Program-made: the position numbers and the translations under genes
The notes under the pieces: model-generated
Told to the model about the DNA's origin: nothing
The model's database searches: none
Seen by the model: only the letters and a program-made list of their open reading frames with translations
Part shown: piece after piece, positions 8,485 to 15,946 of the stretch
Layout: each line of letters begins with the position of its first letter
How positions within the stretch are numbered: the first letter of the stretch is position 1
Assembly: GCF_000498535.1 (NCBI RefSeq)
Contig: NZ_AVGG01000018.1
Location: 211,430-275,429 of the forward strand
From: Flavobacterium limnosediminis JC2902
GTDB taxonomy: Bacteria; Bacteroidota; Bacteroidia; Flavobacteriales; Flavobacteriaceae
Length of the DNA stretch: 64,000 nucleotides
Direction of reading: 5' to 3'

Positions 8485-8496
8485 CATAAGCTGAAT

Positions 8497-9633
8497 TTAA
8501 TTCACAAGTATTTTTCTGGTCGTTGTCTGATTATCCGAAGAAGATAATTTTACGAAATAAAATCCTTGAGGTAAGTTTTCCAAAGTATATGTATTCTGAA
8601 CGCTGTTCGGTTTTTTGATATTCTTAATCACCTGACCGTTGATGTTGATCAACTGGATTTCATTCAATTCCGTTTCCGATGTAATGTTGATTCGGTTGTC
8701 TTTTGTCGGGTTCGGATAGATTGAAATGTTTGCTAAAGTTTCGAAAGATTCAGTAGGCAATAAATCTACAGTTGCACATTGTGAAGCCCAAATATTGCAG
8801 ATATATTCCGGGTGGTCAATATATGGATTTCTGTTTCCCTGATAGGTGTAAATAGCATTGTTTTGTGCGATTTCCTTAGGAGAAACCGGGTCTTGTCTGT
8901 GCCATTTGATCAATAATAGGATGAAGTTATCTGAAAAAACTTTATTTATTGAACCGTCGAACATGTTTTTTGCTTCACACGTTGCGCCATTTGCAGCTGT
9001 GTAAAAATCATCCATTGAATCCTCGTATCGAGTTGCAAAATAAAAGAATGCTCTTGCGATATCGCCTTTAAATTCATTTATAGGTTCAAAAACAGTTCCA
9101 CTATAATTAGAATAGCCATTAATAGTGTTTGATCCCCTTTTAGATCCATTTGAGGAAATATAACTTCCAGAAGCAACGACCCCAAAAGGTAGATTATTCC
9201 TGTCTCCATTAACTTTTCCATCTGACGGAAAAACATGGAAAGGGTCATTTTTCATCGGGTCAACGGCAAAATCATCAAAGTAGGATTGTGGAACTAAATG
9301 CTCTCTATTATAGCAATTCCCTTCGGCTGTATAATTCCCACATTGTTGGCTGGTACTTGTGTATTCGTAATTGTCAGCCCCGGCAGGTTTTTCAGAATAG
9401 ATATCTAATAAAGAACCATTGTTTTCATAATAATTATCTCTCCAGGCCGATTGTGTATACAAAGTCCATAGAGCATTGTATCCCTGATCGATATGACCTG
9501 TAGATATAATGGTCTTTAATTGTGTTTTTAAGGTATACCCCGTTCCGGTAGCCGCATTATAATAGCCTGCCGGAATTTGAGCAAAACCATAAGAAATACT
9601 CAACAACAATACTAATGAGTAGATTTTTTTCAT
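8497..9633 (-). CDS. Secreted endonuclease I family protein with T9SS sorting tail
   Basis: A 378-residue exported nuclease. An N-terminal signal peptide ends near SYGFAQ. The body matches the endonuclease I/NucM family: the catalytic segment CYNREHLVPQSYF, the NDPFHVFPSDGKVNGDRNN stretch with metal-binding Asn, and ARAFFYFATRYED. The last 80 residues are a type A type IX secretion sorting domain (ISIYPNPTKD, LININGQ, LPQGFYFVKL, ending RKILVN), which directs export through the outer membrane and surface attachment or release. It likely degrades extracellular DNA for nutrient use. It is flanked by a terminator and is probably a single-gene unit. Confidence 0.93.
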   Translation of the reverse strand: MKKIYSLVLLLSISYGFAQIPAGYYNAATGTGYTLKTQLKTIISTGHIDQGYNALWTLYTQSAWRDNYYENNGSLLDIYSEKPAGADNYEYTSTSQQCGNYTAEGNCYNREHLVPQSYFDDFAVDPMKNDPFHVFPSDGKVNGDRNNLPFGVVASGSYISSNGSKRGSNTINGYSNYSGTVFEPINEFKGDIARAFFYFATRYEDSMDDFYTAANGATCEAKNMFDGSINKVFSDNFILLLIKWHRQDPVSPKEIAQNNAIYTYQGNRNPYIDHPEYICNIWASQCATVDLLPTESFETLANISIYPNPTKDNRINITSETELNEIQLININGQVIKNIKKPNSVQNTYTLENLPQGFYFVKLSSSDNQTTTRKILVN

Positions 9634-9645
9634 TTGGGGTGAAAT

Positions 9646-10860
9646 TTATTGTTTTCGGTCTAATAAAGCCATGTAAAAACCATCAAAACCTGATTCTGAA
9701 GCCAAGACTTTCACATCCTTCACGAAAGTAAAGTTTTTTCCGCTTTCAGTTTTTAAGAATTTCTCAATTTGCTCCTGATTTTCGGAAGGTAACACGGAAC
9801 AAGTGGCATATACTAACTTTCCGCCCGGCTTCACAATTTTGGAATAACTTTCCAAAACTTCCGCCTGAACTTTTTTAATGTTATCGATGAATTCCGGTTG
9901 TAATTTCCATTTACTGTCAGGATTACGTTTTAAAACGCCCAAACCGCTACATGGAGCATCAATCAGAACTCTGTCGGCTTTCTCATAAAGTTTTTTAATC
10001 ACTTTCGTGTTTTCAATCACACGTGGTTCGATGTTGAAAGCGCCATTTCTTTTCGCACGAAGTTTTAACTGTTTCAGTTTGCTTTCGTATAAATCCATCG
10101 CGATCAATTGTCCTTTGTTTTCCATTAAGGAAGCAATGTGTAGTGTTTTTCCACCCGCGCCTGCGCAAGTGTCCACAACTCTCATTCCAGGTTTTACGTC
10201 TAAGAAACGTGCTACCAATTGAGATGAAGCATCCTGAACTTCAAACAAACCTTCTTTAAAGGCGTCTGTTAAAAATACATTAGCTCTTTCTTTTAAAATT
10301 AATGCGTCCGGATATTCTGCGGGAGTTATGGTATCGATATCCAAATCCATTAAGATAGCGCGAAGCTTTTCTCTGGTTGTTTTCAACGTATTGACACGCA
10401 AAATTACTTTCGCCTGTTCGTTTTGAGCAGCCAATTCTTTGGTCCAGATTTCTTCGCCTAATTCCTTCACGCCCAATTCGTCCATCCAATCCGGAATAGA
10501 CTCACGGAAACGTCGGTCTTTGGAAAGTTCATCAAAACGACCTTTGATTTTTCGAACCGGAGTCGATTCAAAATATTTCCAGTCGGGTAGGGTATAACCG
10601 CGTAAAACGGCCCAGACCGCGAACATTCTCCAGATGTTGTCTCTGTCGTAAGGTTCTTTTACTTCGGCAATTTCAGCATATAAACGCTTCCATCGAACGA
10701 TTTCATAAATGGTTTCGGCAACAAATTTTCGGTCATGGCTTCCCCAGCGTTTGTCTTTTTTCAAAGCAAAAGCTACCATTTTATCGGCATATTGTCCTTC
10801 ATTGAAAATCGCCATCAGCGAATCAATGGTTGTAAATACTAAGTTTCTGTGTAATCTCAT
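9646..10860 (-). CDS. RsmB/NOP-type RNA cytosine-5 methyltransferase
   Basis: A 404-residue SAM-dependent methyltransferase of the RsmB/Nop2 group, which makes 5-methylcytosine in rRNA or tRNA. Motif I is VVDTCAGAGGKTLHIA. The two catalytic Cys motifs are DAPCSGLGVLKRNPDSKW and YATCSVLPSENQEQ. The N-terminal part is an NusB-like helical region rather than a classical PUA domain. I choose the ATG at 10860 (MRLHRNLVF) over the one at 10881, which adds seven residues not typical of the family. The exact target base cannot be told from sequence alone. Confidence 0.92.
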   Translation of the reverse strand: MRLHRNLVFTTIDSLMAIFNEGQYADKMVAFALKKDKRWGSHDRKFVAETIYEIVRWKRLYAEIAEVKEPYDRDNIWRMFAVWAVLRGYTLPDWKYFESTPVRKIKGRFDELSKDRRFRESIPDWMDELGVKELGEEIWTKELAAQNEQAKVILRVNTLKTTREKLRAILMDLDIDTITPAEYPDALILKERANVFLTDAFKEGLFEVQDASSQLVARFLDVKPGMRVVDTCAGAGGKTLHIASLMENKGQLIAMDLYESKLKQLKLRAKRNGAFNIEPRVIENTKVIKKLYEKADRVLIDAPCSGLGVLKRNPDSKWKLQPEFIDNIKKVQAEVLESYSKIVKPGGKLVYATCSVLPSENQEQIEKFLKTESGKNFTFVKDVKVLASESGFDGFYMALLDRKQ

Positions 10861-10909
10861 CGTAAAAAAATAAGCCTGCAAAGATAGGTAATTTATCTGG
10901 TAGTATGAC

Positions 10910-11785
10910 TTATCTGTATTTTTTTATAAAAGAAGAAGGGGTTTCACCGCATTTTTTTCTGAAAAGTCGCGAAAAATAGGCGTAATCTTCATAGCCTAAC
11001 TGGTCTGCAATCTGATTAAAACTTAATTTCTGAGCTATGATTTCACGTTTGGCTTCCAGAAAAACCCGATCCAGAATGATATCTGTAGTGGTTTTTCCAA
11101 TCATATTCTGCGCAATTCTGTTAAGGTGTTTCGGAGAAATGTTTAACCAATCCGCATATTGTGATGGTGATTTTTCGGTTTTAAAATATTGCTCTACCAA
11201 ATGTTCAAATTCCTGAAATTTAGTGGTATAGGAATTCTGCGGAATAACTTCCATCTCGTTTTTCTGAATATAATGCCGTGTACTTTCAATATAAATCAAA
11301 TCAATCAGCGAAATTATTTTATTCGATTTCAGTATGTTGTCCGATTGGTTTTCAATGTAAATCTGTTCAAAAAGGAATTTGAAATAACTAGAATCCGAAG
11401 GTTTTAAATAGAGTACAGGCGAGTTCTTAACGCTGTAAAAAAACGGAAAATTATTTACGCGGTTCTTGGTATAATGAATATCGTAATAGGATTGTGTGTG
11501 AAAAAAAATAAACCCCTGAATATCATCTGACAATTCCCAATGGTGCATTTGCCCGGGATTCAAAAAGAAAAGACTTCCGGGTTTTATGTCGTATTTTACA
11601 AAATCGATTTCATGAGTTCCGCTTCCGTGAGTAAAAAGTACAGTTAAATAAAAATTGTGCTTGTGCGGTTTTAAAATGTTTCTATGACTCGTTATCAAAT
11701 GATTTTCTATCGTATTTGCGTAAAATTCCTTTCTTTTTTCACTTGATTCGAATTGTTGTATGTCTAAAACAGTAAAACTTTTCAT
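10910..11785 (-). CDS. AraC-family transcriptional regulator
   Basis: A 291-residue regulator with an N-terminal cupin-type sensor domain (KPHKHNFYLTVLFT, PGSLFFLNPGQMHHWEL) and a C-terminal double helix-turn-helix of the AraC class: PSQYADWLNISPKHLNRIAQ, then FNQIADQLGYEDYAYFSRLFRKKCGETPSSF. Such proteins activate genes in response to a small ligand. The neighbour on the opposite strand (DUF983) starts 102 bases away, so the space between could hold a shared regulatory region. Family call is certain; ligand and targets are unknown. Confidence 0.95.
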   Translation of the reverse strand: MKSFTVLDIQQFESSEKRKEFYANTIENHLITSHRNILKPHKHNFYLTVLFTHGSGTHEIDFVKYDIKPGSLFFLNPGQMHHWELSDDIQGFIFFHTQSYYDIHYTKNRVNNFPFFYSVKNSPVLYLKPSDSSYFKFLFEQIYIENQSDNILKSNKIISLIDLIYIESTRHYIQKNEMEVIPQNSYTTKFQEFEHLVEQYFKTEKSPSQYADWLNISPKHLNRIAQNMIGKTTTDIILDRVFLEAKREIIAQKLSFNQIADQLGYEDYAYFSRLFRKKCGETPSSFIKKYR

Positions 11786-11887
11786 TGTTTCGTAAATAAG
11801 ATTATGTCCTAAAAGTACAAAATATTGTGCAATTCGTCTATTGTCAATTCCTGTATATTGCTGAACTTTGCTTAAAATTAAATTACT

Positions 11888-12247
11888 ATGTCAGTTTTAA
11901 CAGATATACTTACCGAAAAATGTCCGAAATGCGGAAAAGGACAGGTTTTTTCAGCTAAAGGAAATATTTTTCTTTTCCGTTTACCGAAAATGCATTCCAA
12001 TTGTTCGCACTGTAATCACAAATTTGAAAAAGAGCCCGGTTACTTTTTCGGGTCGATGTTCGTTAGTTATGCACTGGTTTTTGCAGAAATGGTTGTTTTC
12101 TTTCTGATAGTCAATCAATTTGTCGAAAGTTATCTGACCATTGTAATCCTAATTGGGATTCTTGCGATTCTTTTAAGTACGTTTAATTTCAGACTTTCAA
12201 GAATGTTGTGGATTTACATGCTCGACGGAAAAAACAAGCAGCTTTAA
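11888..12247 (+). CDS. DUF983 family membrane protein
   Basis: A 119-residue protein with two zinc-ribbon-like Cys pairs, CPKCGKG (residues 12-18) and CSHC (about 41-44), followed by KFEKEPGYFFGSMFVSYAL, the signature of DUF983, and two membrane helices (about 55-75 and 82-100). The family is widespread in Bacteroidetes and proteobacteria with no settled role. It is followed 42 bases later by a lipoprotein gene in the same direction. Confidence 0.88.
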   Translation: MSVLTDILTEKCPKCGKGQVFSAKGNIFLFRLPKMHSNCSHCNHKFEKEPGYFFGSMFVSYALVFAEMVVFFLIVNQFVESYLTIVILIGILAILLSTFNFRLSRMLWIYMLDGKNKQL

Positions 12248-12289
12248 CAGGAAAATGTTTTGTAAATTAGCGTTTCTAAATTTCGCTAA

Positions 12290-13378
12290 ATGAAAAAATG
12301 TTTGTTTGCTCTGCTTTCATTGCTGTGTTTTTCCTGTAACGTCAAAAAGGTTTCTGAAAAACCAAAACAGGAAACTTCAAATGCGGCAAAAAATGTAATC
12401 AAGCCGAGTTTTACTTCCGTAGAAATCGATACTTTATTATCGGAAAAACTCAGTATCCGTGCCATTTGTATTGATAGTAACAAAGTTTGGTATGCCGCAA
12501 ACAACGGAAATTACGGCTACCTGAGTTTGAATGGTGGAAAAAACTTCGTCGGTAATGTCGTAAAGGATACCTTGAAACTGGAATTTCGAAGCATAGCACA
12601 AACCAAAGACAATATTTTTGTTTTAAGCGTTGGGAATCCCGGACTTTTATACCGGATTTCAAAAGATGAAAAAGAAACGCAATTGGTGTATCAGGAAAAC
12701 GGCGAAAAGGTTTTTTATGATGCGATGCAGTTTTGGAATGATAAAGAAGGGATAGCAGTGGGAGATCCAACCGAAGATTGCTTTTCACTGATAACAACAA
12801 ATGACGGTGGCCTGTCGTGGACGAAAACTTCTTGTAAAAACTTACCCAAGTTAGCGGATGGCGAAGCTTTTTTCGCCGCCAGCAATACCAATATCAACAT
12901 TCAAGGAAATAAAGTCTGGATGGTTTCCGGTGGGAAGAAATCGAATGTTTTTTATTCAGATGATAAAGGAAAATCGTGGCAGGTTATAGCAACACCAATC
13001 ATTCAGGGAAGTGCGATGACCGGAATTTTCTCTGCCGATTTCTATAACGAAAATATCGGCTTCGCAACCGGAGGCGATTATGAAAAACCAAATCAGAATT
13101 TCGGAAATAAAATCATTACGCTCGACGGTGGTAAAAGCTGGAGTTTAATAGGGGAAAATGAAGGTTACGGTTACGGTTCCTGCGTTCAGTTTGTGCCGGG
13201 TAGTAATGGAAACGAATTGGTTACCGTTGGTGCCTCCGGTGTATATTATTCGTACGATCAGGGAAAAAATTGGAACAAAATCGCCGATTATAAGGATTTG
13301 TTCACCATCAGGTTTATCGATGCTAAAACAGCAATTGCTGCAGGGAATAAGAAAATAATCAGAATAAAGTTTAAATAA
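12290..13378 (+). CDS. Beta-propeller lipoprotein (YCF48/BNR-like)
   Basis: A 362-residue lipoprotein; the signal peptide MKKCLFALLSLLCFSC ends in a lipobox Cys at residue 16. The remainder has repeated BNR-like turns such as TNDGGLSWTKT, SDDKGKSWQV, TLDGGKSWSL and SYDQGKNWNK, typical of a six- or seven-bladed propeller related to photosystem-assembly YCF48 and sortilin-type folds. In Bacteroidetes these are often labelled oxidoreductase-like, without proof. Probably a cell-envelope binding protein. A strong terminator follows the stop codon. Confidence 0.85.
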   Translation: MKKCLFALLSLLCFSCNVKKVSEKPKQETSNAAKNVIKPSFTSVEIDTLLSEKLSIRAICIDSNKVWYAANNGNYGYLSLNGGKNFVGNVVKDTLKLEFRSIAQTKDNIFVLSVGNPGLLYRISKDEKETQLVYQENGEKVFYDAMQFWNDKEGIAVGDPTEDCFSLITTNDGGLSWTKTSCKNLPKLADGEAFFAASNTNINIQGNKVWMVSGGKKSNVFYSDDKGKSWQVIATPIIQGSAMTGIFSADFYNENIGFATGGDYEKPNQNFGNKIITLDGGKSWSLIGENEGYGYGSCVQFVPGSNGNELVTVGASGVYYSYDQGKNWNKIADYKDLFTIRFIDAKTAIAAGNKKIIRIKFK

Positions 13379-13383
13379 AAAAA

Positions 13384-13416
13384 AGAGGCTGTTTCCAAAT
13401 AACAGCCTCTTTTTCT
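13384..13416. terminator. Terminator between convergent genes
   Basis: Perfect 10-base stem AGAGGCTGTT / AACAGCCTCT (13384-13393, 13401-13410), preceded by As and followed by Ts, so it can end transcription from both sides. A TCTATTTTCTTTTCTC-type tract follows at about 13412-13448. Confidence 0.9.
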
Positions 13417-13435
13417 ATTTTCTTTTCTCTATCAT

Positions 13436-13882
13436 CTATTTTCTCTTCTCCTTAATCTGTTTAATCAGTTTTCGGTTGAAATCGTCTTCCGCTTTTTTCA
13501 GTTTCAGGATTTTTACGGAACCTATTATCGGACGTAAATCGCTGTTGAGTTTTTTACGCAACTGAAACATTTTTTCTTCCGTATCTTCCATTTGGGCTAA
13601 AAGCGCAGCGGCTTCTTTTTCACTCATCTTATTTACACTTTCGGCATCCATACGTTTCATAAAACCTCTCATTTTATCATGACGTATTTCAAACTGTTTT
13701 TCATCAAAAGCGTTGTAAATCGGCCAGAATTTTTCAGCTTCTTCGGTTGTCAGACTCAATTCTGTAGTAAGGAAGGCCACTTTCAATTGTTTGATCTGCT
13801 CGCGTTTTTCCTTGTGCGGTTGTGCAAAAGAAAGAGCTGTAAATAACAGCAAAACTATCGGTAAAATTTTCTTAAGTATCAT
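13436..13882 (-). CDS. Exported helical protein of sigma-factor operon (Spy/CpxP-like)
   Basis: A 148-residue periplasmic protein with a signal peptide ending near TALSFAQ. The mature part is almost all helical and highly charged (EKREQIKQLK, TEEAEKFWPIYNAFDEKQ, RKLIKQIKEKRK), a pattern found in Spy/CpxP-like sensors and LTXXQ-type proteins. 'AEKFWPIYNAF' is common in Bacteroidetes genes that lie after ECF sigma/anti-sigma pairs. It starts three bases after the anti-sigma-like gene. I infer an envelope-stress sensing or chaperone role; a specific function is not shown. Confidence 0.78.
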   Translation of the reverse strand: MILKKILPIVLLLFTALSFAQPHKEKREQIKQLKVAFLTTELSLTTEEAEKFWPIYNAFDEKQFEIRHDKMRGFMKRMDAESVNKMSEKEAAALLAQMEDTEEKMFQLRKKLNSDLRPIIGSVKILKLKKAEDDFNRKLIKQIKEKRK

Positions 13883-13885
13883 ATT

Positions 13886-14305
13886 TTATTCATTTAAATA
13901 GAGGTCTATATCATTATCGTTTTCAGATAAATAACTTTCAACAGCATCGTCGTTTAACACCAGTGAATTTTCAAGTTCCTGAATGTCATTCTGATCTAAT
14001 TCCTGAATCAGGTCATACGATGTCATGTTGCTGGCCAGGTAATTTTCAACCGTAGTTTCATCAAGACTGCCTTTCGAAGTATAATTAAAATAAAAGGTCA
14101 GACCGAAAGCTAATAAAGCAACCGCGGCCACACTCGAAACCCAAACGGATCTGCGTTGCCATAAGGAAATCACTTTCACTTCTTGCTCCGGAAGTTGCTG
14201 CATTATTCGGGCTTCAAAATCCTCAAAATAATGCTCCGGGACTTTAAATCCTGTTTCAATCTTCGGGTCGTTATGTAAATCAAACTTTTTCATATTCGTA
14301 TTCAT
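13886..14305 (-). CDS. Membrane-anchored anti-sigma-like protein
   Basis: A 139-residue protein with one membrane helix (VWVSSVAAVALLAFGLTFYF, about 53-72), a short cytoplasmic N terminus (FDLHNDPKIETGFKVPEHYF) and an acidic periplasmic tail rich in Asp, Glu and Asn. The single-pass layout and its place between an ECF sigma gene and an exported helical protein indicate an anti-sigma factor, although no zinc-binding ZAS motif is present. It may start at ATG 14305 or at the internal ATG (MKKFDLHND) four codons later. Confidence 0.75.
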   Translation of the reverse strand: MNTNMKKFDLHNDPKIETGFKVPEHYFEDFEARIMQQLPEQEVKVISLWQRRSVWVSSVAAVALLAFGLTFYFNYTSKGSLDETTVENYLASNMTSYDLIQELDQNDIQELENSLVLNDDAVESYLSENDNDIDLYLNE

Positions 14306-14329
14306 TGGACAAAATTAAACGCTTAAGGT

Positions 14330-14872
14330 TTAATCTGCATTTAAAAATTCTTCAATTTTTTTAACAGCATGAAAGTAGGAAGCTTTCAATCCGCCCACCG
14401 AAGTTCCTAATATTTCGGATATGTCTTCATATTTCAGCTCCTGAAAATATTTCATCTTAAAAACCAATTGTTGCTTTTCAGGTAAAATCGCCATCGCTTT
14501 TTGCAGTTTCAGTTGAATTTCATCACCGTCATAATCCACATCGGCTTGTAAATTGTTAATCATCTTATCTTTTATTTCCTCACTGGAAATACCTGATTTT
14601 TTGGCACGTTGGTTAATAAACGTTATCGATTCGTTGGTTGCAATCCGATACATCCATGAAAATAATTTACTGTCGCCTTTAAAATTCTTCAGATTCTGAA
14701 AAACTTTCACAAACGTATTCTGCAGCACATCATCGGTATCATCGTGATTCAGAACAATGGTCCGAATATGATTGTACAACGGACGTTGGTATTCGCGCAC
14801 CAATTTTCGAAACGCTTCGTTTTGCGTTTTCGGGTCGAGTAGGTCCGCTATGAATTCTTTTTCGTCCTGCAA
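14330..14872 (-). CDS. ECF RNA polymerase sigma factor
   Basis: A 180-residue ECF (extracytoplasmic-function) sigma factor. Region 2 reads REYQRPLYNHIRTIV through DDVLQNTFVKVFQNL and FSWMYRIATNESI; region 4 reads LPEKQQLVFKMKYF, LKYEDISEILGTSVGGLKAS. The frame is open to 14992, but the upstream codons come from simple repeats. A TTG at 14872 gives the usual N terminus (MQDEKEFIADLLD), so I use it. Downstream genes encode a membrane anti-sigma-like protein and an exported helical protein, forming a compact envelope-stress operon. Confidence 0.9.
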   Translation of the reverse strand: MQDEKEFIADLLDPKTQNEAFRKLVREYQRPLYNHIRTIVLNHDDTDDVLQNTFVKVFQNLKNFKGDSKLFSWMYRIATNESITFINQRAKKSGISSEEIKDKMINNLQADVDYDGDEIQLKLQKAMAILPEKQQLVFKMKYFQELKYEDISEILGTSVGGLKASYFHAVKKIEEFLNAD

Positions 14873-14929
14873 GTGAAATCGATTTGTTGGTAAGACTAAA
14901 GATAATTCAAATAGTTTAATTGGGGAGAA

Positions 14930-15055
14930 AAGGGAGAAGAGAATAGAGAATAGAAAATAGAAAATAGAAAATAGACAAGAGACAAGAGACAAGGGATAAG
15001 GGATAAGGGATAAGGGATAAGTGAGAGGATACTATGATAAGTGAGAGGATACTAT
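14930..15055. repeat. Compound simple-repeat tract upstream of the sigma operon
   Basis: Three simple arrays follow one another: AGAATAGAAA-type units (about 14935-14975), GACAAGA units, GGGATAA heptamers (about 14990-15020) and two perfect copies of the 20-mer GATAAGTGAGAGGATACTAT (15016-15035 and 15036-15055). The heptamer matches the array at 1717, and the AGAATAGAAA tract is the reverse complement of the tract near 38480-38560. No gene is predicted in 14873-15264; the rest holds the hairpin element at 15076. Confidence 0.8.
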
Positions 15056-15075
15056 ATAGTTTGATTGATTTTTTT

Positions 15076-15193
15076 GGAGCGAATGGTCGTTTTGTGTCGG
15101 TAATGGTAATTCCTGCTGTCCGCTGTATTTTTATACCAGCCAGGAAACCTGTCTGGTATAAAAGATGCCGCTTCCATCAGGGCTAAAGGAGAA
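15076..15193 (+). repeat. Dispersed hairpin element, copy 1
   Basis: Begins GGAGCGAATGG and ends in CCATCAGGGCTAAAGGAGA. Its middle has a perfect 10-base stem TTTATACCAG / CTGGTATAAA (15130-15139, 15153-15162). A second copy with the same ends but a different hairpin is at 63131. Segments such as TCCTGCTGTCCGCTGT and GCCGCTTCC are shared in modified form. This constant-end, variable-stem design suggests a mobile REP-like element or a structured RNA. Confidence 0.65.
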
Positions 15194-15236
15194 ACCATTT
15201 TTATTTTTGTTAACAGATTTTTGTGGTTCACCTTTG

Positions 15237-15244
15237 TATATTTG
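15237..15244 (+). promoter_or_regulatory. Promoter -7 box of the HAD gene
   Basis: TATATTTG fits the Bacteroidetes TAnnTTTG box and lies 21 bases before the ATG at 15265. No well-spaced TTTG upstream box was seen. Confidence 0.5.
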
Positions 15245-15264
15245 CACTCACAACACAATTTACA

Positions 15265-15936
15265 ATGATTAAGACAGTAATTTTCGACATGGACGGTGTG
15301 ATTGTCGACACGGAACCGGTTCACAAATATGCTTATTTCAAACATTTTGACGAATTGGGAATTCAGGTTACCGAAGAAATGTATGCTTCTTTCACCGGAA
15401 ATTCTACCCGAAATGTTTTTCAGCGCATCAAAGAAATGTTCAGTTTAGAGCACGAAGTAGAAGATTTGATTCTGCGCAAGCGCCATCTTTTCAACGAAGC
15501 TTTCGACACCAAACCCGATTTGGAACTGATAGCAGGCGTTCACAATCTGATTAAAAACCTTCATGAAAACGGCATGCAGCTTATTTTGGCTTCATCTGCT
15601 TCTAAAGGTACGATTCAGCGTGTTTTCAATCGTTTTGATTTGCATCAGTATTTCACGCATAAAGTGAGTGGTGAAGATTTTCCAAAATCGAAACCTGATC
15701 CGGCTATCTTCCTTCACGCAGCCTCGCTTTCCGAAGCTCCGAAAGAGAATTGTATTGTGATTGAAGACAGCACGAGCGGAATAAAGGCTTCTAAAGCTGC
15801 AGAGATTTTCTGTATCGGATACCATAGTGAAAATTCAAAACATCAGGATTTATCGTTAGCAGATTATATCATTCATCATTTTGATGAGATTGATTTTGAA
15901 GCTGTAGTAAATATCAAGATGAAAAATAATATCTAA
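15265..15936 (+). CDS. HAD-superfamily phosphatase/phosphoglucomutase-like hydrolase
   Basis: A 223-residue cytoplasmic enzyme of HAD subfamily IA. Motif I is VIFDMDGVIVDTEPVH with the nucleophile Asp9 and general-acid Asp11; a helical cap follows; motif II is LILASSASKG, motif III includes the Lys in GEDFPKSKPDP, and motif IV is VIEDSTSGIKAS. The set fits beta-phosphoglucomutase and related sugar-phosphate phosphatases. The substrate is not shown. I choose ATG 15265 (MIKTVIFDMDG) because it begins at the family's usual place and follows a promoter -7 box. Confidence 0.92.
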   Translation: MIKTVIFDMDGVIVDTEPVHKYAYFKHFDELGIQVTEEMYASFTGNSTRNVFQRIKEMFSLEHEVEDLILRKRHLFNEAFDTKPDLELIAGVHNLIKNLHENGMQLILASSASKGTIQRVFNRFDLHQYFTHKVSGEDFPKSKPDPAIFLHAASLSEAPKENCIVIEDSTSGIKASKAAEIFCIGYHSENSKHQDLSLADYIIHHFDEIDFEAVVNIKMKNNI

Positions 15937-15946
15937 AAAGAGGAAA

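Noticed and set aside
14873..14992. Hydrophobic N-terminal extension of the sigma factor
   Set aside because: Phe/Leu/Ser-rich residues come from the AGAATAGAAA tract; sigma factors of this class begin near the TTG at 14872.
15052..15345. 97-codon minus-strand frame
   Set aside because: It overlaps the dispersed hairpin element and the start of the HAD gene; composition is not protein-like.
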